A model generated the notes under the pieces. That model was not told where the DNA came from, made no database searches, and saw nothing but the letters and a program-made list of their open reading frames with translations. Of a stretch of DNA of 59,703 nucleotides, positions 26,031-34,798 are shown piece by piece. The first letter of the stretch is position 1. Each line of letters opens with the position of its first letter. Source of the stretch: Candidatus Zixiibacteriota bacterium (lineage in GTDB: Bacteria > Zixibacteria > MSB-5A5 > UBA10806); NCBI GenBank assembly GCA_020348065.1, contig CP070742.1, forward strand, positions 2,896,481 to 2,956,183, given 5' to 3'. Both the position numbers and the translations under genes were made by a program.

Positions 26031-26671
26031 TCGTATTCGATATCGACGGCACCCTGCTTCCGGGGACATCATGCGAGAGGATGTTCTTCAAGCATTTAGT
26101 AAAACAGAAAATCGTAGGTTTTAGAAATTTCGTCAATTTCGCGGTTCGCGGTATCGCCCTTGCACCGAAGGGGAAAACATACATCATCAAAGCGAACAAG
26201 GGATACCTTCGAGGCTTTTCGCCGGAATATATGAACAATATCGGAATGGAGTTTTTCAAAAGTGATATCATAAATAGAATTTCGAAAAAGGGGATAATCA
26301 GGCTGACCGAACATAAGAATAAGGGCGATAAGGTCGTATTGCTTTCCGGCATGCCGGAATTTTTGCTCAGGAATTTCGCCGAATTTCTGGGAGTCAGCGA
26401 GTATTACGGAAGCGTTATGGAAGTTAATAATAAAAAATTTACGGGGAAAACCATCGGGGTATTTCCGCTGGCCCAAGGCAAAGTTAAAATTATAGAGACA
26501 GGGTTAAGGCAACACGATCTCAAATGGGGTGATGTAACGATCTACGCCGATCATTATCTCGATAGATTTCTTTTACAAAAAGCGGGCGAGCCGACGGCCG
26601 TAAATCCGGATGACAGGTTAAAGGCTGTTGCAGAAAGTAATAATTGGCCAATAGAGTATTTTGATATATGA
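26012..26671 (+). CDS. HAD-IB family phosphatase
   Basis: 219 residues from the ATG at 26012, overlapping the preceding gene by 19 bases. The longer open frame upstream runs antisense to sense in another frame of the transferase and is not credible. Motif I is FDIDGTLLPGT, motif II VVLLSGMP, and the motif III/IV region is TIYADHYLDRFLL with NPDDRL near the end. HAD-IB enzymes include phosphoserine- and lysophosphatidate/phosphatidylglycerophosphate-type phosphatases. Coupling to a CDP-alcohol transferase suggests removal of phosphate from its lipid product; this is inference. Confidence 0.8.
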   Translation: MENPRLVVFDIDGTLLPGTSCERMFFKHLVKQKIVGFRNFVNFAVRGIALAPKGKTYIIKANKGYLRGFSPEYMNNIGMEFFKSDIINRISKKGIIRLTEHKNKGDKVVLLSGMPEFLLRNFAEFLGVSEYYGSVMEVNNKKFTGKTIGVFPLAQGKVKIIETGLRQHDLKWGDVTIYADHYLDRFLLQKAGEPTAVNPDDRLKAVAESNNWPIEYFDI

Positions 26672-26680
26672 AAAATTAAA

Positions 26681-26710
26681 GGGGTCAGGCATGCCCGACC
26701 CCTACCGTAT
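26681..26710. terminator. Near-palindromic hairpin between convergent genes
   Basis: GGGGTC(A)GGC-AT-GCC(C)GACCCC (26681-26702), one mismatched pair, then CTACCGTATTTTT. It lies between the HAD gene (+) and the CoA-transferase gene (-) and could terminate both. Confidence 0.6.
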
Positions 26711-26743
26711 TTTTAGTCAATTTTTATTAATATTTAGTTAATC

Positions 26744-28042
26744 TCAAACAAACCACTTCTTACCCCTGGCGTAATCCTCGAGTTCCGATTTGAAATCGGG
26801 ATGGGCTATGGATATCAGCAGTCTGGCGCGTTCTCCCACTGATCTGCCGTGAAGATTGACCGCGCCGAACTCGGTTACCACCCAATGGATATCACCGCGG
26901 CTGGTGGTAATTCCTGTGCCTTCGGGAAGCTTTTGTGAAATCCTGGAAATTGTGCCGCCCTTGGCGGTTGCCGGAAGGGCAATGATCGGTTTCCCGCCCT
27001 TGGAGCGGGCGGCTCCCCGTATGAAATCGACCTGCCCCCCGATACCGGAATAGAAATAGGTGCCCAGGGAATCGGAGTTGGCCTGCCCGGTGAGATCCAC
27101 CGAAAGAGCGGAATTGATGGCGACCATCCTGTCGTTCTGGGCGATGATGAAAGGATTGTTGACATATTTTGAGGGATGAAGCTCGATGATGGGATTGTTA
27201 TCGGCGAAATCGAAACACCGCCTGGTTCCCAGCATAAAACTGGCGATGATCTTTCCGGGATGAAGCGTCTTCTTTTCGTTGTTTACCACGCCGGCCTCGA
27301 CCAGGTCGATTACGCCGTCGGAAAACATCTCCGTATGCACCCCGAGATCATTTTTATTGCCGATATTAAACAGTACGCCGTCGGGGATGGAACCGATGCC
27401 CATCTGTAAAGTCGAGCCGTCTTCGATCAGGTCCGCTATATGCTCTCCTATGGCGCGGGAAATCTCATCGGGCTGCCCCTGGGGAAGCTCCAGAATCGGG
27501 GCCGAGTGCTCAACCACGTACGTGATTTTTCTTAGATGAATAAAGTTATCCCCCATGATGCGGGGCATTTCCGGATTTACCTGCGCGATAACGCAATTGG
27601 CCGATTCCGCCGCCGATTTGGTAATCTCAACGCCGACACCATACGAAAGGAAACCATGCTCATCGGGAGGCGAACAGTGTATCAAGGCCACGTCAATAGG
27701 CAATTGACCGTTGGTATATAACTCCTCGATTTCCGAAAGGAAAATATGTGTCTGGTCGGCCCGTCCCTCGTTGACGGCATTTCGGACGTTGGCGCCGGTG
27801 AACAGTGAACGGTGCCGGAAATGACCTTCCATTTCGGGATTAACATAATCCGCGGAACCCACCGTTAGAAGATGCACGATCTCGACGTTTTCGAGAGAGT
27901 CTTTTCTGGCCGTAAGATGTTTGACGAGGTATTCCGGCTCGGCGCAGCCGGCGTGTATATAGACGCGATCCCCCGATTTAACCACCTTCAGGGCTTCTTC
28001 GCCGGTTACCTTTTTGCTCTCGTAAAGATCGACCCAGTTCAT
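26744..28042 (-). CDS. Acetyl-CoA hydrolase/4-hydroxybutyrate-type CoA-transferase
   Basis: 432 residues, family I CoA-transferase of the Cat1/Cat2/4-hydroxybutyrate group. Motifs: GDRVYIHAGCAEP near the N-terminus, LIHCSPPDEHGFLSYG, MGIGSIPDGV, GVHTEMFSDG with catalytic E238, and the GTGITTSRGDIHWVVTEFG C-terminal block. It swaps CoA between acyl-CoA and a carboxylate such as acetate, succinate or 4-hydroxybutyrate. It begins two bases after the alanine dehydrogenase stop, so the two are cotranscribed. This fits fermentative or syntrophic amino-acid use, with energy conserved through acyl-CoA. The exact substrate is not readable. Confidence 0.88.
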   Translation of the reverse strand: MNWVDLYESKKVTGEEALKVVKSGDRVYIHAGCAEPEYLVKHLTARKDSLENVEIVHLLTVGSADYVNPEMEGHFRHRSLFTGANVRNAVNEGRADQTHIFLSEIEELYTNGQLPIDVALIHCSPPDEHGFLSYGVGVEITKSAAESANCVIAQVNPEMPRIMGDNFIHLRKITYVVEHSAPILELPQGQPDEISRAIGEHIADLIEDGSTLQMGIGSIPDGVLFNIGNKNDLGVHTEMFSDGVIDLVEAGVVNNEKKTLHPGKIIASFMLGTRRCFDFADNNPIIELHPSKYVNNPFIIAQNDRMVAINSALSVDLTGQANSDSLGTYFYSGIGGQVDFIRGAARSKGGKPIIALPATAKGGTISRISQKLPEGTGITTSRGDIHWVVTEFGAVNLHGRSVGERARLLISIAHPDFKSELEDYARGKKWFV

Positions 28043-28044
28043 GG

Positions 28045-29169
28045 TTATGCCCCCCCTATGGCTTCGCTCAGCGGCACCAGTTCTTTCGCAAATTGTCTGG
28101 CCACAGCCGCATTGGTCACCATGCCGTTTGTCGTATACACTCCTTTTCCCAAATCCGGGTCTTTTTTAATGGCGTTTGCCAAACCGTTATCGGCTATTGA
28201 CTTTATATATGGCAGAGATACGTTGGATAACGCGTATGTAGCGGTTCGGCCCACGTTGGACGGCATATTGGGAACGCAGAAATGAGTTACGCCATGTTTC
28301 ACGAAAGCAGGGGTGTGCCAGTTTGTGGGGCGTGACGTTTCGACACATCCGCCCTGATCGATGGAAACGTCGAGAATAACGGAGCCGGGTTTCATGTTTT
28401 CAACCATTTTCTCGCTGACGAGTTTCGGGGTCTGCTCACCGTGAATAAGAACAGCTCCTATAAAGACGTCGGCGAAGGGTATTACTTTCTCAATGTTATA
28501 TTGATAGGGAAGATAAGTGACTATCTGTTTTCTGAATATTCTATTGGCGAATCTGAGCCGTTCGAGACTGGAATCGATCAGGACAACGTTACAGCCAATC
28601 CCTTTGGCATTCCTGGCGGCATTTATACCGACAATACCGGCGCCTAAAATTACGATTGTCGCAGGGGGGATTCCGGCTCCTCCCCCGAGAAGAATGCCGC
28701 GTCCCCCCCCGATATTCGACAGATAATAACTCGCGATGGGAATAGACATCTGCCCCGCCAGCTCGGACATGGACGCCAGAATGGGGAGACGGCCGTTTTT
28801 ATCCTCTATTACCTCGAATCCGATAGCGGTGATCTTTTTCTCCAGAATCGTATTCAAACCGGCCTCGCCGGCAACCACCAGGTGCAGGGAGGAGAAAATT
28901 ATCTGCTCGTCCGGCATCAGCCGATACTCCTCCAACGTTGGCGGGAAAATCTTTAAGAGAATTTTCCCGCGCAGGAAGGCCTCGTCTTTTGAGTAGACTA
29001 TTTTCCCGCCAACCGCGAGGTATTCCTCGTCGGAAAAACCGGCCCCGGCCCCGGCGCCGCTCTCGATGAAAACGTCGTGACCCGAAATTACCAGATCATG
29101 TACAGCCGCCGGCGTCAAGGCGACCCTGTTTTCATAATGATGTTCTTCGGTTGCTATGCTTATATCCAT
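28045..29169 (-). CDS. ald: Alanine dehydrogenase
   Basis: 374 residues. MDISIATEEHHYENRVALTP, KIFPP, SSLHLV and the NAD-binding ILGAGIVGINAARNAKGIG are standard for Ald, which interconverts L-alanine and pyruvate plus ammonia with NAD. The ligand stretch HGEQTPKLVS and the C-terminal NGMVTNAAVARQF also fit. The second ATG (29169) is preferred: AGGAGA is placed well for it and directly touches the first ATG at 29175. First gene of an operon with the CoA-transferase. Upstream is a TTGCCG-17-TATTAT promoter and a CRP-type palindrome, so the operon is probably controlled by a Crp/Fnr-family factor. Confidence 0.92.
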   Translation of the reverse strand: MDISIATEEHHYENRVALTPAAVHDLVISGHDVFIESGAGAGAGFSDEEYLAVGGKIVYSKDEAFLRGKILLKIFPPTLEEYRLMPDEQIIFSSLHLVVAGEAGLNTILEKKITAIGFEVIEDKNGRLPILASMSELAGQMSIPIASYYLSNIGGGRGILLGGGAGIPPATIVILGAGIVGINAARNAKGIGCNVVLIDSSLERLRFANRIFRKQIVTYLPYQYNIEKVIPFADVFIGAVLIHGEQTPKLVSEKMVENMKPGSVILDVSIDQGGCVETSRPTNWHTPAFVKHGVTHFCVPNMPSNVGRTATYALSNVSLPYIKSIADNGLANAIKKDPDLGKGVYTTNGMVTNAAVARQFAKELVPLSEAIGGA

Positions 29170-29208
29170 AATCATTCTCCTTTTTCACTCAACAGCCATA
29201 TGGTTCCC

Positions 29209-29237
29209 ATAATAAACGGTCGGTGAAAAATCGGCAA
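29209..29237 (-). promoter_or_regulatory. Sigma70-like promoter of the ald operon
   Basis: On the minus strand, TTGCCG (29237-29232), 17-base spacer, TATTAT (29214-29209). Transcription would begin near 29202, some 30 bases before the start codon. Confidence 0.55.
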
Positions 29238-29245
29238 GCTATTTT

Positions 29246-29261
29246 TGTGAATATTATCACA
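29246..29261 (-). promoter_or_regulatory. CRP-type operator TGTGA-N6-TCACA upstream of ald
   Basis: Perfect half-sites TGTGA (29246-29250) and TCACA (29257-29261) separated by six bases; the match extends by one base on each side. Its centre is about 50 bases upstream of the predicted transcription start, an activator-like position. It lies in the gap between the GT-C-like gene and ald. Confidence 0.65.
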
Positions 29262-29280
29262 ATGTCCATGCTTTATAAAG

Positions 29281-30543
29281 TCAATAGGGTTTTATGATGA
29301 CAGCGCGGTTTTTTAAATTTAGATGTTTATAAATCATAAATAACAGCAGGAATAAGGCAATGACAGATATAGTTAATAGGGATTTTTCTAATATTTCGAT
29401 TGAGGTATTTCCAAGCGCCTTATTGTACATATTCAACGCCAGATCCTTGGAAAGGGATTTATATCCAAAACCTTTTGCATAAACTTTCAGGCCATAGGCG
29501 ATCCCAAAACCGGTCGAGGCTAACGCCAGAACCAGATGTAACCCGTGAAAGAAATGCCTCTCAACTTTGTTTTTATGCTCCATCGGTACAACGGCAAAAA
29601 GCGGGAGAGCATAGATCAGGTATTCTGGAATGATATGGTAGAAAAATAAAAATAATATTATAAAGGATAAAAGGGCCAGCTCGTTGAAATCGGCCCGATT
29701 CAGCTTTTTTCTAATAATCCAGAGGATCGTTAAAAATGCGAAAACAAGGGCCAACGAAGTCCATTTTAAAAATCCGCCGGTTATTCCTATATAACTATAT
29801 TGTTGTATCAGGGTGAACATCGAAAGGCAAAAGGCCGTACTACTCGGGGAGAATTCAATAAAGGGGACCATGCCTGTAATCGAATATCCTATTACACAAT
29901 ATACGATCAGGAAAATAAGGGCCGGATATATCCCCCATTTGAAGACCTCCTTTTTATTTTTCAACGTAATGAGCAGCGGGAAAAACATTACCCCGAAAAG
30001 AATTTTTCCCGTAATCATTCCCAGAAAAATCAATATGCTTGCCGGCTTTTCCCTACCCTTTTTCATAGCTAAGATTAATGCCGACGTAAAAATCATGACA
30101 ATCGCCTCTTCGGTTCTCATGACCGTGCCTGCCATAAATCCGATCGGAGAAAATGCTAGAATTAGCAGGGCTATTTTTTTATCTCTGACGGAACTGCTTT
30201 TTGATATCGAAAGATACTTAGCCGTTATGAGAAATCCCAGAAGCTCAAATATCGTAAAGCTGATTCTCGAGGCGAGGAATTCGCCGAAAAAAAGGCCGGT
30301 AATAAACGCAAACGGTGCAAGGGCAACGGGAAAAAAAGGAGGCTGAGAATAATTGCTGGCATCTGTCCCAAAAGTAATAACTGAAAAAGGGTCCGAACCT
30401 AAATCGAAAACCCATTGATCCATTGTAAATTCACTATTATTGGTGATGAAATATAACAGGCAGATTATGGCAATTCTTAACAATAAAAATAAAGATAACG
30501 GAATATAAAACCAAGCCTTAGCCGAAAATCTATGTGATAACAT
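29281..30543 (-). CDS. Polytopic membrane protein, GT-C glycosyltransferase-like
   Basis: 420 residues with about ten hydrophobic helices. The first periplasmic loop has DQWVFDLGSDPF and GTDASNYSQPPFFP, an acidic loop placed like the DxD-type site of GT-C enzymes that use lipid-linked sugars. VMRTEEAIVMIF and a basic loop (KNKKEVFKWG) resemble PIG-V/mannosyltransferase-like proteins. I do not recognise a specific family. The likely role is transfer of a sugar from polyprenyl phosphate to a cell-envelope acceptor. Poor ribosome binding site for the first ATG. Confidence 0.6.
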   Translation of the reverse strand: MLSHRFSAKAWFYIPLSLFLLLRIAIICLLYFITNNSEFTMDQWVFDLGSDPFSVITFGTDASNYSQPPFFPVALAPFAFITGLFFGEFLASRISFTIFELLGFLITAKYLSISKSSSVRDKKIALLILAFSPIGFMAGTVMRTEEAIVMIFTSALILAMKKGREKPASILIFLGMITGKILFGVMFFPLLITLKNKKEVFKWGIYPALIFLIVYCVIGYSITGMVPFIEFSPSSTAFCLSMFTLIQQYSYIGITGGFLKWTSLALVFAFLTILWIIRKKLNRADFNELALLSFIILFLFFYHIIPEYLIYALPLFAVVPMEHKNKVERHFFHGLHLVLALASTGFGIAYGLKVYAKGFGYKSLSKDLALNMYNKALGNTSIEILEKSLLTISVIALFLLLFMIYKHLNLKNRAVIIKPY

Positions 30544-30764
30544 CGGTAATGGAAATTACTCCCATATTATTCAAAAATCAAATAGTATTTTCAAGAGTAT
30601 TTTGGGCATCTTGCTGAAAACATGAACATCTCTCCCGGATTTTGCCGGATAAACTGAAATTTAATTTGTTTATCACCAAGAGCTTACATTCTGCAAATGA
30701 AATCGCCGATTGTTGGCATAAAGTTTAATACCTTTTACATTTGTAACCCTAAAGGGGAGAAAAT

Positions 30765-31319
30765 ATGCAGCTAATAAATACCTTCGCAGAATTGTTAAGG
30801 TTTAACGCCGGATATCTCTCAAAATCACTGGAGAATATTCCGGATGCGAATTTTCTTGTCAGGCCCGAAAGAAGAGGCAATCCCTTGATCTGGCTTCTGG
30901 GGCATGTCGTGGTAAACAGGGGCGAAATCGTAGAGATACTGGGCGGCAATCCGGCGGTGGGAAACCTGGCGGATCTATTTGCCCGCGGAACAAAACCCCA
31001 GGGAGATACGTCGGTCTATCCCAAACCGCAGCAGTTGTTGGCGCGTTTTATGAAATTGGCTTCCGTTACAGATAATATTCTGAAAAAAAGCGACCCCAAT
31101 ATTCTTAACCAGAAAAGCTGGGGGCAGTTCGAGACCCTGGGACAGAATCTGGCGTACAGCTATATGCACGAAACTCATCATATAGGACAGATTATCTATG
31201 TAATAAGCCTGCCCGGGATCAGGCCCGATAAGAAATCGTCGACAAACTTCCGCAGGCCGGATCAGAAAAACTCGACGGCAAAAATATTATTAAACAGTAT
31301 CAAATCCGTCTTCGCATAA
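30765..31319 (+). CDS. DinB-family protein
   Basis: 184 residues. Four-helix DinB/YfiT-like fold: LLRFNAGYLSKSLENIP, then WLLGHVVVNRGEIVEILGG and YMHETHHIGQIIYV, which supply the histidine metal triad. Members act as thiol transferases or are of unknown function; some detoxify or use low-molecular-weight thiols such as bacillithiol, which would fit the BshB1-like gene at 17.2 kb. A good ribosome binding site, AAGGGGAG, precedes the ATG. Single gene. Confidence 0.8.
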   Translation: MQLINTFAELLRFNAGYLSKSLENIPDANFLVRPERRGNPLIWLLGHVVVNRGEIVEILGGNPAVGNLADLFARGTKPQGDTSVYPKPQQLLARFMKLASVTDNILKKSDPNILNQKSWGQFETLGQNLAYSYMHETHHIGQIIYVISLPGIRPDKKSSTNFRRPDQKNSTAKILLNSIKSVFA

Positions 31320-31416
31320 AAAAGGGATGATTCAGTCACCCCTCATATTAATCAGGTTTCCAAAGTCGTCTTAATCTATGGAATACAAACGTTAACAAAA
31401 TCGGCCGAAATCCCTG

Positions 31417-33438
31417 TTACCCTATCTGCCTGTCGACAATTTCCTTTATTTTGTTTTCGTATCCGGACAGCAATGAAATTATCGCGGTTTCGTTATGAAC
31501 GCCCCAGGAACCGTCCTTTTTTAGTCTTTCCAGAATATTTTGAGCCTTATCTACGGTCGCTTTATCTGATTCTGTGAGGCCGGCAGGAGAGATGTCCTTT
31601 AGAAGCAGTTCGAGATTTTCGACGGATGATCTGACCGCCAATTTCCATCCCCTTTCCAATTCGTCATATCCCGATTCGTGGCACTCCATGCATTTATCGG
31701 GAGCGGGACGCTTGATTTTACCGTCTTCAACATGGCAGCTCGCGCAATCAAGACCCGCTTCGAACATTACGTTCGGCTCGGATATATCGATATATTCGGC
31801 TTCGCCCGAATAAAGATCCGCCTGCAGCCGGTGACAATTGCCGCATTCGGGCTTTTGATGATGACAGTTCATGCAGTTGTCTTTATTGACAACGAGTTCT
31901 CCGTGCCTTCTCTGGTTTGAATGACATCTTCCGCATTTCAGGCCGGCGGATACAATATGTCTGTCATGGCGGAATTGCATCTGGAAAATATAAACCTTTC
32001 TCTCTTCGATCCCGGTATGGCAGTTGGCGCACTGAGAGGGGACGAATTTTGAAGATGCCGTCAACTCCGGCGGGCTGTAATAAGAGTCTATGATTTTCAG
32101 GGCTTCGGTAAGATATTTGTAACTCGCGCTTAAAAGCTCATCCGAATATTTGATATTATGAATCGGGCGGCCGTTTTTTACAAGGTTGTAATTATGCCGG
32201 GCGTTTTCCAGGTTTTTTTCGGCTTGTTTTTTTTCGGCGGGCTTCTTACTGGAAGCGCCGATTTCGTATGAGGTTTTTTCAATGAGATTTTTAATAGTCG
32301 TGAGTTTCTCGCCGCTGGTTTCTATCCATATTTTTAACAAATGTCCGAAACCCGTTCCATGGCAGGGTTCGCATGATTCCGGTTTCGCAATATTGATTTC
32401 TCCCCTGGATTGATACTCGGAACCGTAGGTGTGAAACACATGGCAGTTCTGGCAGTTCAAACCCGATTCATACATCGGGTCGGGCATATCGTGAACTCCA
32501 AAACCCCCTTTTCCTGCAAATAGATTTTCCTGCCCGGCGTGGGTTTGGGCGTGACAGCCGGCGCAGTCGGCCGCCAGATTATCGGTTCTGGCGGGCGCTT
32601 TGTGCTGCATGGCGAGATGGCAGTTTTCGCATTCGATCTTGTTTTCCGTAATATGTTTTTGATGCATCAAGATGGAATCGTCGTATTTGGAATTCCTCTC
32701 CTGGTCCCAATGGCAATTGTAACAGCGTTCCCTGGGGACCGAACCATCCCCGACAATCATTCGTCCGTGACAGGTTCTGCAGCCGATTTTGCGTTCGAGA
32801 ATCCGGGTATGGTCAAACGTTATGGCTTCATCATTATCCCCGTTTTTTAGAGGAGGATCGTGGCAAAGCATGCAATCGGACATATGCGATTCCGGCCCGA
32901 GCTCTTTGAAATGACACAGAATACAGGTGGATTCGGTAACCGTAATATGCTCCCCCTGGACAATTTGCGAATGACATGACGTGCAGCGCAGTTTCTTGCC
33001 TCGTCTAAGCTCTCCCAGATGGGGCGTGTGGTCGAAAGTCACCTTTTCAAACTCTACTTTCCCCGCTCCCTGAAGATTTCGCGCGGAATGACATCCACTC
33101 TTCAGACATGACGCATCCTCGATTTCAGCCCAGGGTTTTGATCGCTTGTAGGTGTTGGTCAGATATTTTACCAGCTGATTCAAATCGCGAAATTTCCCGC
33201 TGATCTTTTCCATGGTTCCGGGCGGGTAATGGCATTCGCTGCAGGGAATATCCTTATGGGTGGAGGTTTCCCAGGCGTCGTAAAACGGTTGCATATAATG
33301 ACAGGTAACACAAAACTTGGGCTTGCTGGTAATTTCTATAACCGCGAATCCCATAATCGCTATGAGAAGCAAAAACCCGCCGACATATATCCCGAATTTT
33401 TTTAATAACCTAAGAATTTTTTGGTTGCCAATAGCCAT
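31417..33438 (-). CDS. Octadecaheme NapC/NirT-type membrane-anchored cytochrome c
   Basis: 673 residues. One N-terminal membrane helix (IYVGGFLLLIAIMGFAVIEI) leads to FCVTCHYMQPFYDAW and CSECHYPPG, a NapC/NirT-like head. I count seventeen CxxCH motifs plus one CxxxxCH (CLKSGCH), that is 18 heme sites. A heme-free helical segment (about residues 375-445) splits the chain. It should carry electrons from a quinol-side complex through the periplasm to a terminal reductase or the outer membrane. Last gene of the Rieske/cytochrome b/nine-heme operon, 60 bases after the nine-heme gene. Confidence 0.88.
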   Translation of the reverse strand: MAIGNQKILRLLKKFGIYVGGFLLLIAIMGFAVIEITSKPKFCVTCHYMQPFYDAWETSTHKDIPCSECHYPPGTMEKISGKFRDLNQLVKYLTNTYKRSKPWAEIEDASCLKSGCHSARNLQGAGKVEFEKVTFDHTPHLGELRRGKKLRCTSCHSQIVQGEHITVTESTCILCHFKELGPESHMSDCMLCHDPPLKNGDNDEAITFDHTRILERKIGCRTCHGRMIVGDGSVPRERCYNCHWDQERNSKYDDSILMHQKHITENKIECENCHLAMQHKAPARTDNLAADCAGCHAQTHAGQENLFAGKGGFGVHDMPDPMYESGLNCQNCHVFHTYGSEYQSRGEINIAKPESCEPCHGTGFGHLLKIWIETSGEKLTTIKNLIEKTSYEIGASSKKPAEKKQAEKNLENARHNYNLVKNGRPIHNIKYSDELLSASYKYLTEALKIIDSYYSPPELTASSKFVPSQCANCHTGIEERKVYIFQMQFRHDRHIVSAGLKCGRCHSNQRRHGELVVNKDNCMNCHHQKPECGNCHRLQADLYSGEAEYIDISEPNVMFEAGLDCASCHVEDGKIKRPAPDKCMECHESGYDELERGWKLAVRSSVENLELLLKDISPAGLTESDKATVDKAQNILERLKKDGSWGVHNETAIISLLSGYENKIKEIVDRQIG

Positions 33439-33498
33439 TGAAGTTTTAATCCCCGATGTCAGATCTCATCAATTCGCGTTAAATTCTGATCTATAATA

Positions 33499-34797
33499 TT
33501 ATTTTTTTTCCTGCACTTCAAAATTGGTTACACTATCGATTTTCTTTATTTTCAATCTGATCATAATAGCTATGAAAACTATGACCACAAGCGATATTGC
33601 CAGGCCGATCTGCCGGATTAATATATCGCTTAGCGCCGCCTCCGCCATAAGCTGTACTTCGCCGGCGGTCTTTATCCCCGCTCTGGTTATATCACTTACC
33701 TGCTCAAGGTCGAAGGTGTGTATAACCGATCTTACCCGGATAAGATCGTCCTTGGCCGATCCCAGATCAAACCGCGCCTGGCCGCCCTCCACTCCTTTAA
33801 GCTCGGCCTCCTCCACCACAGCCTGCGCGGCTTCAATTGAGAATTTAAGGGAATCTATCGACATGCTCATGGCCATGGCAGTCTTATATCCGGCGCTGGT
33901 TTCATCGTGGCAATCCAAACAAATGGCGTCCTCCGAAACCCCCAGCAGGTCATCGGTAACCGCCTGTATATAATGGTTGCCGTGACACTGCTCGCATTCG
34001 GGCAGATCCATCTCTTTCCAGGGGGTTTTGTGCGGCGAACCGTTGAAAAAGTCGCGGTTGTTGGCATGACATTCTCCGCAGGCGGCGGATACGGAGGCGA
34101 GATTGGGGGGCGTGGCGCCGTGATTCCCATGACAATCGTTGCAGGCCGGCGCGGAGTTGTCGCCCTTTTCAAGAACCAGAATGCCGTGAACCGATTCTTT
34201 GTATTCGGAGTATTGATCCACAGGGATCTGCTTTCCCTCGTATTTATAGCCCCTCATATAGCCTTCGTCGGAATGACATTTTTTGCATGTTTCCGGAATT
34301 TTGGCGTGAAATACCCTGCTTCTCGAATCGCTTGACGGCAGGATTCCGTGAGCGCCGTGACAGTCGGTGCATATGGCTACCTTAGTGTCTTTCCGGTTGT
34401 ACAAGCTTTTTCCATGTACCGAGGTTTTATAAAGTTTGAGCTGATCTGTGGAGAGCCTGGGATTATATTTTTTCATATATTCGACATCCGAATGACATTT
34501 GCCGCAAAATTCGGGTATACTCAATCTGTCCGGCGGATTCCCGTAGCCTTTCGCCGGATTCATGGCGAGTTCCGGGTCGCCCTCCTCGAAGCCGATCCCG
34601 GGATCGCCGCCGTGACAGTCCTCGCATCCGAGACCCATATTGCGATGAATGTCTCCCGCCATAAATGTCGCGGCTATACTTGTATCTGAAACCCATTCCG
34701 AGGAAATATGGCAATTGATACAACTGGATTGCCCGGCAACTGCCGAATCATAAAATATAGTTGGAATTGTGAGTATCGTTATGATTAAATATCTCAT
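33499..34797 (-). CDS. Nonaheme cytochrome c with C-terminal membrane anchor
   Basis: 432 residues from the ATG at 34797, one base after the cytochrome b stop, with GGGGGA upstream; an earlier in-frame start would overlap cytochrome b. Signal peptide (MRYLIITILTIPTIFYDSAVA), then nine CxxCH motifs (CINCH, CEDCH, CGKCH, CTDCH, CKKCH, CNDCH, CGECH, CEQCH, CLDCH) up to about residue 300. A heme-free helical region and one membrane helix near the C-terminus (IGLAISLVVIVFIAIMI) follow. Position and topology suggest it replaces cytochrome c1 as electron acceptor of the Rieske/cytochrome b pair. Confidence 0.88.
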   Translation of the reverse strand: MRYLIITILTIPTIFYDSAVAGQSSCINCHISSEWVSDTSIAATFMAGDIHRNMGLGCEDCHGGDPGIGFEEGDPELAMNPAKGYGNPPDRLSIPEFCGKCHSDVEYMKKYNPRLSTDQLKLYKTSVHGKSLYNRKDTKVAICTDCHGAHGILPSSDSRSRVFHAKIPETCKKCHSDEGYMRGYKYEGKQIPVDQYSEYKESVHGILVLEKGDNSAPACNDCHGNHGATPPNLASVSAACGECHANNRDFFNGSPHKTPWKEMDLPECEQCHGNHYIQAVTDDLLGVSEDAICLDCHDETSAGYKTAMAMSMSIDSLKFSIEAAQAVVEEAELKGVEGGQARFDLGSAKDDLIRVRSVIHTFDLEQVSDITRAGIKTAGEVQLMAEAALSDILIRQIGLAISLVVIVFIAIMIRLKIKKIDSVTNFEVQEKK

Positions 34798-34798
34798 C

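Noticed and set aside
31322-31345. Terminator after the DinB gene
   Set aside because: The stem has a mismatch and no T-run follows on the plus strand; too weak to call.
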